From Porphyra umbilicalis (taxonomy: Eukaryota; Rhodophyta; Bangiophyceae; Bangiales; Bangiaceae): a stretch of DNA of 64,000 bases. Location of the stretch: the NCBI GenBank assembly GCA_002049455.2, contig KV918778.1, positions 421,868-485,867 of the forward strand. Direction: 5' to 3'. The position numbers were made by a program, and so were the translations under genes. Numbering within the stretch: the stretch's first letter is position 1; every line of letters begins with the position of its first letter. The notes under the pieces are model-generated. The model saw only the letters and a list, made by a program, of their open reading frames with translations. It did no database searches and had not been told where the DNA came from. This document shows, piece after piece, positions 41,926-53,047 of this stretch.

Positions 41926-43153
41926 GGATGTTGGCAGCACTTGTGCACTTGGGCGGCAGCCAGGAGCGGGGCTGGGGGCAGCATGGCAGTCACCTGCACA
42001 CATGCCGAGGGCGCGCATTGGCGCCGCCCAGCACTTCGAATTATTATTAATCGCCCCGCTATCCCCAAGCACAAGGCTTGACGTTTTCCAGCCCGCTGGT
42101 TGGCTGCCCGGTTGACCGGGGGCGCATCCTGGGTCCCCATTGGTAGCAGACTATCATGCCAACAGGTACTGAACAAAGTCTGGCTGACACAAGCTACGAC
42201 GGTGAGGCGTCCGAGCAGAGGTCTCCATGTGCCCGCAAGAATGCATACTGTGTACGCCAAGTCTGCCTTGAACTGGGTGTGAAGGGTGCCGTTTGATCGC
42301 GCAAGGAGGACCTGCCCCATGACCCTGCCAGAGCTCTGCACGGCAATGCCAGCAGCCGTCCCACTCTAGCGACACCGTTTGCGCCCCCATCCTCCCCGAC
42401 CCCCTCGGCATGTATGTGCAGCCCCCCTCGCCCCCCCCCCCCTGCCAGCAGGAGAAAGGAGTGGGAGAGGACAGGAAAGGAGGCAAGCACAAGTGTCCGT
42501 GGTTGGGCGGTGCCCGCAGCTATTGGGAGTAGACGAGTACGCACATGGGTAGGGGTGACCAGGTGGGTGGGGTAAGAAGGTCTCTGGGGGTGTCAGAAAG
42601 CCTTCTCAGACAGAGCCTTTTAGAGATCGACACAGCGACATTTGCGAGGATGGTGTCACGAGGTTTGCTGCATGGAAAAACATTTCTCTCACGACCTCTC
42701 ACGGTTCGCATATATTTTAAGTTCTCCGTGACCCAATTTGACAACGTGCTGTGCCGTTCTCTCGGCGCCTGTGGTGCGTTCTCAGGCCACTGTGGATATA
42801 TCCGGGACGGATTTAACCGAACATTGACTGCAAGTCAAAAGTGATCCGCTTGGGAACCCCTGATTTTGATGCACATCGAATGGGCCTAGCTGAAGGCACC
42901 TGGGATGCGCTGGATGGGTATCGAGGGGTCTCGACCAGCTGCCGATGTAGAAGCACTGGTTCGGGACGATGGCGCCGCCGCCGCCGTCCCCGGCGCTGTC
43001 GTTGCTGTCAGAGGGCGGGCGGGGCGCTCGCCGCAGGCGGGTAGGCGCCCTGCAGGGACCCCGCGCTGGGTGACAGGTCACCCGGCACGGACGCGTACGC
43101 ATCCTGGCGGCGGGCGCTGGAATCGGTGGCGTCATGGTGACTATTGGCGCTCA

Positions 43154-43289
43154 TACAGCCGTTCTCCCAAAAATCCCGCTTTCCAACTGTTACAAAATAG
43201 TTCCAAATCGGCCTCTGCGGGGTCGTAGAGGCCGATTTGGAACTCTTTTGCAACTGTTGGAGTGCGGGATTTTTGGGAGAACAGCTGTA
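43154..43289. mobile_element. Foldback MITE family A, copy 2
   Basis: Arms begin TACAGCCGTTCTCCC and end with the complement CTGTA. The loop is the conserved GGCCTCTGCGGGGTCGTAGA type. It is a diverged but clearly related copy of 5267-5393 and 57275-57410. Confidence 0.75.
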
Positions 43290-43416
43290 GGGGGACGACC
43301 TTGGGGGGGGTTCTCCGAAAGTGGCAACGACGCCCCCAGGGCGACCATCTTTGAGGGTGTTCTTTGATGCTCTCTGATAGCGCTATGATGTTCCTCTTCT
43401 GTTTTCCTCCGAGTAG

Positions 43417-46300
43417 CTATGTTCTTGACCTGTATGCTGTCCAGGAAGGGCCGTCCCCTGAAAAGCTGAAAATCATTTTCTCCGCCTCTGTCCTCCAACG
43501 CGGGAGGGTGCGGGGGGGTGGCGGCCTCCTCTCATCACCGCCGCCCACGTCATCCCACAGCGCCCCCGCCCGCGCCGCCACCATCCGCACCGCCGCCGCA
43601 GCGGCCGCGTGCGCCAGCAGCACCCCCCCCCCCCCGTCACCCCACGCAGTCAGCGGCCGCCACCCCGCAGCCCGCGGTCCGCTGTGGGGTCGCCCTACCC
43701 CTTCCCCCCCCCCCGAACGGCCGCCGCTGCGCCAACCAGCGCCGCCGCCAGCCGCGGCCGCGGCGGCGCCATCGCCGCTGCCGGCAGCGGCCGGCGCCGG
43801 CGGCCGCGGCGCCGGCGGTCGGGTGAGCAGCCGGCCGCCGCCGCTGCACACGGCGACAGGGGGATGTCGCCCGAGGCGGCGGCGGCCGCCGCGTCTGCCG
43901 CCGCCGTTGCGGATGCCAAGCGCAGCGCCGCCGCAGACAGGCGGGGGGACGGCCCAATCGGCGGTTGCGGCGGCGGCGGCGGCCGCGGCGGGGAAAGGCC
44001 CGCCGGCGGCGCCCCCACCTCCACCCCCCGCCGCCGCCGCGGCAGCAGCACCGCCAGTGCGGGCGGCGGTGGCGGTGGTGGCGCCGCCGGCGCCCCCTCC
44101 CCCGGCGGGGCGGCTGCAAGCCGACGCGGCCCGAGGAGCACGTCGCTGCTGTCGCCGGCGCCGTCGCGTCAGAAGAGGTGCCGCCGACGCCGCCGTCGCC
44201 GCTGGCATCTTCCCATCCCCCCCCATCGGTCGCGCCCTCGGCGGCGGGCACGCCGACGCCTCCCCCCCGGCGCCCGCCCACCCCCCCACGCGCAATCTCC
44301 TCGGCGGCCAGCACGGCCGATACCTCGGCGAGCAGTCAGCTGACGAGCAGCCCCCGGCCATCGTCGACGGGCAGCCGCCGGATGCCCATACCCGCTCGCG
44401 ACGGCACCGTGTCGAGGAGCTCGGAGGGGACAGTGCCGCCAAACACGGACGACTGCTTGGCAAAGGCCGCCTGGGGATGGGGGGGGGCAGCAGCGGGTCG
44501 GCGCCGGCGCCGGCGGTGGCGCCGCCAGCAGGGGTGCCTGCGTCAATGGGCGCCGACTCGGACGCCACCAGGCCGGGCGCCGAGCCGCGCTGCCCGCCCC
44601 CATCGGCTGGCTGGGCGCCGCCGCCGAGGAGGGCGACCGCACTCGCCACTCCCTCCCGCACGACGGCCAGCAGCATCGCCTCGGCGGTGAGCGCCGCCCG
44701 CAGGCCGTCGGCCCCCCCGCTAGAGCGCCCCCCAGCCGTCGACGCGGGCAGCGCGGGCGGGACGGGAGGTACCGCCAGCAGAGCAGCGCCGTCCTCCCCC
44801 CCCCCCCCCCCCCCCCCCCCCGCCGCTCGTGCCGCCGCCGCCAGCTCCAGCTTCCACGCCTTGGTCAACCACGCGAGGCTGGTGTACAGGTTCCGCGCAA
44901 TGTACTGCCCCCGGCGGTAGCAGGCGTGGATGTTCCACGTCGCCTCCACGCCCCTACCCGCGGCGCGGCGCTCCCACTCGCCAACGGGGGACAGCAGCTT
45001 GGCCATCGACGCGTAGGGGAAGGAAGCGGAGGCGGAAGAGCTCCTGCAGCCGCCGCTCCAGCCCCCCGGCGCCGCTCTCCCCGCCGCCCCCGCCGCCCGT
45101 CCGACCCGGGTGATCACAGAAGCCCCCCACCGCGGCGGGGTCCCCGGGTGGCGCCGCCAGCGCCCGCTCAAACAGCATGGGCGGCGCGTCTGTCGCAGCG
45201 CCAAACAGCTCCGGCTTCTGCCGCCGCAGCGCGTAGAGACGGTGGAGGACCTCCCACATGGGCGCCCGCTGCAGCGGGTCGGCCACCAGGCAGCTGCCGT
45301 CGATGAGCTCCACCACCGACGGCGGCGAGGCGCTGCCAGCCAGGTGCGCCCGCGGCGGGGGGCGCGCCTCGAGAAGCCGCTCGACGAGCGGCGGCAGCAG
45401 CGCCGTGTCATCGGCCGCAATGCCCCCATCGGCAGCGGCAGCGTAGGGCTGCCGCTCGGCAAACAGGACGTAGGCGAGGAGGCCCCAGCTGCCCCACGTC
45501 GGCCGCGGCGGTGGGGGTCTCCTTGCGCGACACCTCGGGCGGCAGGTACCTGAGCGCCTGAAAGGCCGCCGGCGTGAGCAGCGTCTGCGCATGAAAGAGC
45601 TTGGACGCCGCCTCGGGGGGGGCGACGGCGGGGTCTGACAGCTTGACGGCGGGTGGGGGCACCCCCGCCGCCGCCACCACCGCCCGCCCCCCCGCCGCGG
45701 GGATCCGCACCGTCCCCGGGTGGACGTTGAGGTGCACCCAGTCGTCAGACGAGCGAAGGTACCCGAGCGCCGACGCCACGTCCTGCAAGATGTTCATCCG
45801 GTCCGCCATTGAGAGCGGCAGCAGCGACGCGGCGGCAAGGCGGCTGCTCGAGCTGCTGCCGCCACCGCCGCCGCCGCCGGGCACCGCCGGGGGCGGCTCG
45901 TGAATGACGAGGGAGGACCCCCCCGCCCCCAACGGCCGGCCGGCGGCCGCCTTGCCCAGCCGACTCCGTCCCTGCGGGGGTGGCGACGACGCCCCCCCCC
46001 CCTCCACCCGCCGGGCGCCCCCCCCCCCTGCCGCCAGCACGCGGCCCATCAGGCCCTCAAGCGGCGTCGTGCCCGACAGACATTCCACCAGCAGCACCGC
46101 CAGAGGCTCCCCGTCCGGCCCCGCCACGTCCACCCCCCCCCCCCCCGCCCCCCCGCCGCCGCCGCCGCCCCTGGCACCGACAGGGCCACGCCGTAGAGGG
46201 TGACCAGGTTGGGGTGGCGGAGCTTGGACCACCCCCGCGGCGAGTCCCCGCGGGCGGCGCCGCGGGTGGGGAGCTCGTACCGGAGCGACACGGGCGTGCC
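43417..46300 (-). CDS. Protein kinase-like protein, probable pseudokinase
   Basis: A kinase fold is recognisable on the minus strand: LRHPNLVTLYGVAL (C-helix/beta4), MNILQDVASALGYLRSSDDWVHLNVHP (helix E and catalytic loop), VKLSDPAVA (metal-binding loop), ALRYLPPEV (APE region), then SWGLLAYVLFAERQPY (helix F). The catalytic HRD Asp is replaced by Asn (HLNVHP), the following Lys by His, and DFG by DPA, so catalysis is unlikely. A conserved-looking tail follows (YASMAKLLSPVGEWERR; RGQYIARNLYTSLAWLTKAWKLE) and then long Ala/Gly-rich sequence. Frames change at a poly-G near 46140 and by one base near 45500, so this may be a decayed gene or carry sequence errors. Start and end are not determined. 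Confidence 0.6.
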
Positions 46301-46502
46301 GCCAACAGTGGCGGGGGTCGGGGGAGGGGGGGGCGGCCGCCCAAATGACTGCCGCCGCGGCGGCGGCGGTGGCGGCCGCCGGGTCGCCCAGCCGCCGGGT
46401 GGAGCGTTAGAGCGCCTGGGGGTAGGAAGGGGCGCGCGGAGGGGGGGCGTGTCCCCACCGGCGGCGCCGGGCGCGTCGGCAGCGGCGGCGGCGCCGCGCC
46501 TG

Positions 46503-47340
46503 CTACGGGCGGCGGGCGCCAGCGCCGGGCCGTTGGCGGGCGGCCGCCCGCCCTCGGGGGATCCGGGTCATCGGATGGCCTCCACAGCGCTGGCGGCGGC
46601 GCCGTCGCCTGCAGCAGTCGCCGCACGGCACCAACGGGAGCGCCCAGGTGGATAAGCAGCGCCGCCACCCGGGTGGCCGCCAGCGTTGGCGCACCCCCCT
46701 GCCCCGCCTCCCCCTGCCGCCGTCGCAGCCGCCCCCAAAGGCCACCGCCGCCGCGCGGCTAATGTCCGCCACATCAATGTACTGGAGGGAAGATGCCGCG
46801 GGGATGCGTCCGGGGACCTTGCCTGCCGAGATGGCCACCGCGGGGATGTGCAAAACATTATCCATGAGCACAACGGGGCGGAGGATGGTATACGTGAGGC
46901 CACTGACCTTGAGCGCTTCATCCATGTGCAGCTTGGTTTGAAAGTGGGGCACTTGGCGGGGAAAGGCAAGAGGCGGAGCCACGGCACGGCCCAATGTCGG
47001 GGGAGGGGGAAGCCTCGATGGTCGGGCAAACACCATGGCAACCCACTATAGGCAACAAGGGGGCGGCAAGTCAGTGAGGTCCGTTTCTGCTGTGGGATTT
47101 CCCCCGCCGATCCCTCGTTGCTGCTACCATGCCCCCACAACCCCACCCCCTCAAAAACGTATCATCCGCGGCCGGCTCACACACGCTAAAAAACACAAAG
47201 TACCTGGCTCCCTCAGCCGCCGCCGCCGCCACCGCCGCCCGCCCCATCGCCTCGTCGGCCTTGAGGTTGATGGACCCAAACCCCAGCGGCGCCCCGAAAG
47301 GCAGACGCAACTCAGACGCACCGTCGTGGCCGTTTGACAA
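46503..47340 (-). CDS. NmrA-like NAD(P)-binding protein, N-terminus missing
   Basis: Two exon-like blocks are visible. The first (47340 to about 47155) encodes DEAMGRAAVAAAAAEGARYF and VFFSV. The second (about 46970 to 46720) encodes VPHFQTKLHMDEALKVSGLT, YTILRPVVLMDN and LQYIDVADISRAAAVAF. Both match the middle of NmrA/atypical SDR proteins. A short intron between them is likely. The N-terminal GxxGxxG Rossmann motif is not present before the next gene upstream (which ends at 47349), so the gene is truncated or has a distant first exon. The C-terminus changes frame near 46720. No function is claimed beyond the fold. Confidence 0.65.
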
Positions 47341-47348
47341 CGCATGCG

Positions 47349-50153
47349 CTACGCAGTGGTTACCTGCGCCCCAACCAAGAGGATGGCCGACTGCAGGACG
47401 CCCGTGAACAGGGGCCCGTACATCATGTCCAGGGACTCTCGGGCGACGAGGATCGAGTTGCTGCCCTCAGCCTGCATGAAGTCCGACAGCTGCTTCTGCG
47501 CCATGCTTGACGTCTTGCCTTGGATTTCGACCGCTGCTCGTTGTCGAGAAGACTCCGGCAGGGACGTAATGCGCACCTTCCGAGAGAGTACGCTCTCTTG
47601 CACCTCGGCAGGGGAAGACTTGTCGACGGACAGCCGCACATTGAATATGGCAATAAACGCGACACGCGGGCCCCAGGATGTCCACGAGTCCCCGAAGAGC
47701 GTCGGCAGATGGGCAATGGGCTTGACAAACTTGCGACTCAGGTCCACAGTTCGATCGTCGTTGCTCGTCGGCTCCAGAGTCTTGAGCTGGAAAGCCGCCA
47801 CGAACAGGTCCTCACACGTCAAGACGTCCTTGTTGGCCACTCCAGCACGCGTGTGGAAGACAAATGCGTCCGCCGCCGGGAATGTAGCCGACATGGGCAC
47901 CCACACGAACTGTATCAGGTCCGCAGGGGGGCGAGCGAGGAGGTCTGCCATGGTCGAAAAGCGCCGGACACCAAGCAGCACCCTCCCATCGTCCAGGGCG
48001 GTGTGCAGAGCTGCTCCGGTGCCACACACACCGTGGGACGCCGGGTACCGCTCCGCCAGCGTGAAGGAGCACTTGGAGGTATTGTTAATGTAGCTGCGAC
48101 TGATGCTGTGGCACAACTCCCACGCGCGATGGAACAGCTCCCAGTCCTTGGCCGCCGAGCCAGCCGCAAATACGCGACCGATTTGGGTCAGGGCGTCGAG
48201 CACGGGGTTCTCCCCGGTCATGTCGACAAGGAAGTCCGAATGCGGGGCCCGAGCGGAGTCTTGGGACTTAGTGCGAGTAGCCACGTACGCCACGATGACG
48301 CTGAGAAAGATACTCGGGAGGATCGTCGGCTTCTCGTAGCGACCGCCTTCGTTAGCTGAGCCGATCATTACTGACGATGCCACCAGGGCGTCCCAGGTGA
48401 GCGGCTTGGCGGGTTCCTCCACCAGCTTGCCGTCGGGCCCGAGCACCATGCGAGAGGGGAGGACCACGTCGGCAGCAGGTCCAAGGACAGGATGACCAAG
48501 AAACGCAACAGCACAAAGCAGCGGACTGCGCAAAATGGTGTCCTGGATCTTGCTCATCGACGATGACAGGGACATGGTGAGGAAGGCTCCGCGCAATCGT
48601 TCCCAGATGGGGACGTACTGCAATGACGTGTCTTGCAAGGATGAGAGGATGCACTGCATGGCCCGCATGTGCCGACTAGACAGGAAGGTGAGCGCCTCCA
48701 CGACGTCCTCCATCGGTAATTCTGCGTCGGCTAAGGACGGTGAGGTTACCTTGAAGAACCGGTTGTACTGCAGGGAGTAGAAGAAGTCGCGGGTCTCGTC
48801 CTTGGTTGGCTCATCGAGCACCCCAGCGCACACGACAATCCTCCCCGACGCCGTGAGCAGCACGTTTGGGGCCTCGCCCTCCTCGTCCATGAAAAGAAAG
48901 GAGAGGGACGAGAAGAGTATCAACATCGGTGCCAGCTGGTCACCCACCACCCTCAGGTCGCACAACGCGGAGCGCAGCGCGCTGGAGAGAGGCACTTGGC
49001 GCTTCCCGAAGACGCCCGCCTCCTTGTCAAAGGCCCCCACCTGCGACAGCTCGTCCACGAGGAGCAGCCCACTGGCATCGCGGCTGCCCCGACGATCGTT
49101 TAGGATAGCACGCGCCTCTGCCGCAATGGAGTCGACGTTCAGCATCGACTTGGGGAGCGGCTCTTTGGGATTTGGCTCGAGGCGCTTGTGCATCTCCGCC
49201 ACAAAGTCCGGCCACGACACGGAGCCGTCCTTGTACTCCCCCCAGATGATGCGCGAGTAGATAGGAAGATTAACAAACTGCCCGCCTTTGCGGCACATCA
49301 GCGCCTCCACCAAAAGGAAAGGCGTCCCACTGTTGAAGGTGATGCCGTAGACCTCCACCGAGGCCACCTTGCTCCGCAGCTGCACCTTCGCATACCTCTC
49401 CCAAGGGACCTCAAATTGCGCAACGAGCGTTGGGGCCGGAGCGACGACACGCAGCGCCAAGACGGCCTCCCACAAGTCAGCGAGCAACTTCGTCTTGCCC
49501 GTGCCCGCCGATGACGACACGAAGGAGACGAGCCGCTGGTTCTTGCGCTGCACCAAAATGCCCTGCAAAAGGACGCCTAGCAGGTGGCTACGGGAGATGT
49601 AGGGGGTTGGATTCGACTCGGGAGTGGGAATGAATATCTCGGTGGGCTTGGGCGGCTCCCCGGGTGGTCGTCGCGCCTCGAGCTCCTCCATGAGCTGCAC
49701 CAGCGAGATGCGGCCTGGCCTGGACAGCTCTTCAATCTGGTTGTTCAAGTCGCCCACGTAGGCCCGCCACATGATCTTGTCCGCCTCTGTGGCACCCGAC
49801 AACTGGGCCAGGACCGAGCGACGCTCATTGCGCAGCTCCTTGAGCCGCTCGGCTTTCTCCTTCAACGTCAGGTCCTCAGACGCACCCGACGGCGCTTCTG
49901 CTTCCACGCGAGCCGCTCGCGGCTGCCCGCTGGACGAAGGCATCCGCAGCACAACAGCACGCACCCGTCTTGGTCGAGCAACTGGGTCACGCGCAGCGAG
50001 TGGTCGCCGGCCTGATGCTGCACGCAGTATCAGTGGCGGCACCGGCCCGAAGAGGCAACCTCTTGCAGCTACGAAGGCGACACATCTTTCCTGCTTCAGG
50101 CTGTCATCACGGGGCTTGGCGACGGGGTTGCTGCGTTGCGACAGAGTCAACAC
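47349..50153 (-). CDS. Large P-loop NTPase, unknown family (CRN/RHS-like?)
   Basis: A 934-residue intronless frame with ordinary codon use compared with its GC-extreme neighbours. A Walker A motif, SSAGTGKT, lies at residues 214-221, and Walker B, LLLVDEL, at 363-369. A charged helical stretch (LTLKEKAERLKELRNERR) precedes the NTPase. The C-terminal 500 residues have no motif I can name. The start is either 50153 or the in-frame ATG at 49943 (MPSSSGQPR). It shares several blocks with the divergent gene at 50687-52702. P-loop NTPases of this build occur in protist mobile-element-derived effector families (CRN/RHS-type); that link is a guess to be tested by profile search. Confidence 0.75.
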   Translation of the reverse strand: MLTLSQRSNPVAKPRDDSLKQERCVAFVAARGCLFGPVPPLILRAASGRRPLAARDPVARPRRVRAVVLRMPSSSGQPRAARVEAEAPSGASEDLTLKEKAERLKELRNERRSVLAQLSGATEADKIMWRAYVGDLNNQIEELSRPGRISLVQLMEELEARRPPGEPPKPTEIFIPTPESNPTPYISRSHLLGVLLQGILVQRKNQRLVSFVSSSAGTGKTKLLADLWEAVLALRVVAPAPTLVAQFEVPWERYAKVQLRSKVASVEVYGITFNSGTPFLLVEALMCRKGGQFVNLPIYSRIIWGEYKDGSVSWPDFVAEMHKRLEPNPKEPLPKSMLNVDSIAAEARAILNDRRGSRDASGLLLVDELSQVGAFDKEAGVFGKRQVPLSSALRSALCDLRVVGDQLAPMLILFSSLSFLFMDEEGEAPNVLLTASGRIVVCAGVLDEPTKDETRDFFYSLQYNRFFKVTSPSLADAELPMEDVVEALTFLSSRHMRAMQCILSSLQDTSLQYVPIWERLRGAFLTMSLSSSMSKIQDTILRSPLLCAVAFLGHPVLGPAADVVLPSRMVLGPDGKLVEEPAKPLTWDALVASSVMIGSANEGGRYEKPTILPSIFLSVIVAYVATRTKSQDSARAPHSDFLVDMTGENPVLDALTQIGRVFAAGSAAKDWELFHRAWELCHSISRSYINNTSKCSFTLAERYPASHGVCGTGAALHTALDDGRVLLGVRRFSTMADLLARPPADLIQFVWVPMSATFPAADAFVFHTRAGVANKDVLTCEDLFVAAFQLKTLEPTSNDDRTVDLSRKFVKPIAHLPTLFGDSWTSWGPRVAFIAIFNVRLSVDKSSPAEVQESVLSRKVRITSLPESSRQRAAVEIQGKTSSMAQKQLSDFMQAEGSNSILVARESLDMMYGPLFTGVLQSAILLVGAQVTTA

Positions 50154-50686
50154 AATTCAAGCAGAACGACCCGCCGCAAGACTCGTAGCGCGCACGAATG
50201 TGGCAACATCGGTTGTTAATCAAGCCTCCAGAGACGCGCCAGGTCAACAGTGTGCGTGAAATCTTCATTCACGACGCACTCCCCGCCTCCGTCAGCGACG
50301 ATGCTCTCGCATAGCTCGAGCCATTTCATCTAACGCAGCATGGACCACACAGCACATACCAACTTGACAGGCACCAAGCAAGTGTGGCCATCATCGCGAA
50401 GAACTACCCGTGCGGCAAGCAGAGCAGCCCAGTTCGGCGTCAAGGGCACAAGGAACGGGAGCAGCGGAGTCCCATCGTCGGCTTCCGGGGCCACTCCGAG
50501 CAGCACGTTGTCCGCAAGCAGATGCGGATCCCACCTCGGACATGACGGCCGAGGTGACGAATTCGGCCACCAGTAGGGGTTCACGAACGCAACTGCGAAA
50601 ATGCAAGCAGCGAGCCAGCCACACTGTTAGCCACTTTTACAGTTGTCAGGAGGGCCCGCGCGAAATCGGGAGAAGATTGTACAGCC
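50154..50686. other. Divergent intergenic region between two NTPase genes
   Basis: About 530 bp separating the two NTPase starts, of more balanced composition than the surroundings. It probably holds both promoters. No further gene was seen. Confidence 0.5.
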
Positions 50687-52702
50687 ATGACAGAAGTAGG
50701 CCGACCAATACCGCGGTATTTGGAGGACAATTTGTTCTTCCATCACGCGGTGCACGTGGCACGAGGCTTCCTTGGCCTCTGCTGGAAGCACTACCCCCCG
50801 CCCGCCTGGGCCCGCCCATTTCCTCGCCTCACACTCCTGCAGCCGCCGCCCGTCGTTGCGCAGCGGTGGCGGTGCAGGCGGCGGTGGCGGCAGCGGCCGC
50901 GTGGCCGACACGGCTGGAGCTGCCGGTTTCGAATGGGATCTGCTTTGTCGCTGTGTGGTAAGCGGCGTCGCGCTGAGATCGGCGAGGACACTGTTGATCC
51001 TGGAGTGCGTCGTGCTGCACCTGGTGCTGCGCAAGTCCTGCCTGTTACCTCCGCGCCAGCTGCTGCCGCTGGCGGCACAAGCCCTTCTGGATCATCTCCG
51101 GACCTGGATGCAGCTCCCGGGGCTGACGCCGGTGGGTCGCCCGCACCGGCCGGGAACGACTCCCTTGATGGAGTTGCGGAGCTGCTCAGCGAAGCCTCTC
51201 ATGCTCGCAGCAGGCTCAAGAGCCAAGCGAGCACCGGAGCGGCACTGGTGCTGGACATGTTCGCATTGAGTGCAGACGGACAAGACAGAGCGCTGCAGGT
51301 GGATGCTGCTCAAGAGCTGGTGGGTGATCTTCCTCGCGCAGGGCGAGCTTTGCTGGCCGCCTACGACCTTGACGCTGAGACCTGGACGCAGTGTGATGAC
51401 GACGCGCTGCGGCGCGCCATGGCTCACCTCAAGGGCTGTCAAGAGGCGCTCACGAAGCTCACCGACGCTCTACCAATCCCGCAGAGCCGCGTCTTTCCGA
51501 GCCATGAGACGGCAGCTCGAGGTCATTACTTCCAGGCTGTCGGTCTAGCGGGGCAGTATCAGCGGCACCTGGGCGACGTGCGGACACACATCAACGCGCA
51601 CATGTCGCGATTGTCTTCGTCGCTGTCCGCCCGACGTCGGCAACATCATCCCATGCAGAACATGCTGTCGGTGTCGTCCAACCTCCTTCCACCCGGCGGC
51701 CGGCGTCCCGCTATCTCCATCCTCAAGACTATGCCGATCTACGAGCCTAACAACACCATCTCTGTACTTCTTGGGGTCCGCGTGCTCGTCATCGCCTGGT
51801 TCAATGCATTGTGGGGGATGCTCGGTGGGGCTGCCGTGAACAGCCGCGCCATTGGCTTTACCTCCTCTGGTTTTGGTGGAGGTAAGACACACCTCATCGT
51901 CGACATGTGCTTCTACAAGAATCGTCTTGACGAGCAGCCATTTTGCTCGGCTGCAGCTGCCGAGGGGATCGAGCCGTCGAGGTGGGACCTGGTCGCCCGA
52001 GCAGCCAAGAACACGGATGTTTGCATCATCAACTTCAATGGCCATAGCGTGTGGTGTCGTGCGGACGGCGAGTTCATCAAGATTGGAGCGGCAGGATCTG
52101 CCAGCGAAGCAGGTGGATCCTCGCCCTCTTTGACGGCAAGCCGGGGGCGCTCCAGGCAAGGCGGAAGCACCAGTGTGGGAGGGGCACGCGGTGAGGAGGG
52201 ACAGAGTAGCGGTACTGCGCAAGGCTTGGACAGCTCCTTCCAGGACCTCCCAGTTGAGTGCTTCTTGCCCCTGTACGCGCGCGTTTTGTGGTGTCTCCTG
52301 TGCCGCGAGACATTTTCCTATGAGGAGTTCGCAGAAGCGATGCTGGCGGAGCTGCGTGATGGTAGGTGCACTGCTGCTGCTGTTCGTGCGGAGGCAAGGT
52401 CCCTCATCCGCGCCCGCGACATGCTGGTGGTCGTCGACGAACTCAAGATGGCTTCCACGGTGGTGAGTGCTCGACCCCTCTATGAGTACTACCGCCGGGA
52501 TATATGCACCTTCACGACGCTGGGGCGAACTCGGGTCTTCTTTGCTGTACTGTCCTTTGACTTTGTTGCGGACGAGCTGGTGCAGCAGGCCAAGGCCAAC
52601 ATCTCCTACGCTGCCATCAGGGCAGACCCGCCGGATTTGAACAAGACTCGTCTGCGCACGCCGGGACCCGGCGGCAGCGGCGACACGGACGGCTCTCCTT
52701 GA
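50687..52702 (+). CDS. P-loop NTPase paralog of 47349-50153, shorter
   Basis: 671-residue frame. The first 80 residues are basic and unlike the rest, so translation may really begin at MGSALSLCGKRRRAE (50933). Walker A, GFGGGKT, is at residues 395-401 and Walker B, MLVVVDEL, at 579-586. Blocks shared with the minus-strand neighbour in the same order are: the Walker A region, INFNG/ITFNS, PLYARVLW/PIYSRIIW, YEEFAEAM/WPDFVAEM, RAEARSLI/AAEARAIL, VVDEL and VLSF/SLSF. The neighbour continues for some 450 more residues; this protein stops soon after, so it is either C-terminally truncated or a short form. It has no other recognisable domain. Confidence 0.72.
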   Translation: MTEVGRPIPRYLEDNLFFHHAVHVARGFLGLCWKHYPPPAWARPFPRLTLLQPPPVVAQRWRCRRRWRQRPRGRHGWSCRFRMGSALSLCGKRRRAEIGEDTVDPGVRRAAPGAAQVLPVTSAPAAAAGGTSPSGSSPDLDAAPGADAGGSPAPAGNDSLDGVAELLSEASHARSRLKSQASTGAALVLDMFALSADGQDRALQVDAAQELVGDLPRAGRALLAAYDLDAETWTQCDDDALRRAMAHLKGCQEALTKLTDALPIPQSRVFPSHETAARGHYFQAVGLAGQYQRHLGDVRTHINAHMSRLSSSLSARRRQHHPMQNMLSVSSNLLPPGGRRPAISILKTMPIYEPNNTISVLLGVRVLVIAWFNALWGMLGGAAVNSRAIGFTSSGFGGGKTHLIVDMCFYKNRLDEQPFCSAAAAEGIEPSRWDLVARAAKNTDVCIINFNGHSVWCRADGEFIKIGAAGSASEAGGSSPSLTASRGRSRQGGSTSVGGARGEEGQSSGTAQGLDSSFQDLPVECFLPLYARVLWCLLCRETFSYEEFAEAMLAELRDGRCTAAAVRAEARSLIRARDMLVVVDELKMASTVVSARPLYEYYRRDICTFTTLGRTRVFFAVLSFDFVADELVQQAKANISYAAIRADPPDLNKTRLRTPGPGGSGDTDGSP

Positions 52703-53047
52703 GCTGGACACCCGACCAATACAAGTGGCGGCGGGAACGATGGGCTCGGTGGGGTCCGGCGGCCTTTGCGTCACCTTTTGTGCTATGCAGGGACGGAGGG
52801 GGTCCATCGACCCGCTGCCGTCGGTCGTCCTCCTCCCCCCCCGTCCCCAAGCGCACCCCCAGCGGTGCCGCTGCCTTTGCGGCCCGCCTCCCTGGCGGCG
52901 TGTAGGGTGTTACCGCTTACACGGGCGCCGACGGGTTGCTCGGCGACGCGACCGTCGACGTGTATATGTTGCCACCCCCACCGGCGCGCACGCGGCGTTG
53001 ACCACCGTCCCCGCGGCCGCCGGCAAAGCCGTCTGTGTTGAAAACCA

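Larger units (their letters stand above)
40322..43153. other. Intergenic with small inverted and tandem repeats
   Basis: No gene is supported. The frame at 40676-41059 (minus) is somewhat protein-like but carries no recognisable motif. The stretch contains a 29-bp inverted repeat pair (40517/40664), a 23-bp hairpin at 41613-41635 (ATCCACACTG arms) and about five 24-26-bp tandem units at 41786-41925. Degenerate repeat material is likely. Confidence 0.45.

Noticed and set aside
43364..44920. 518-codon plus-strand frame
   Set aside because: Antisense of the pseudokinase tail; low-complexity only.
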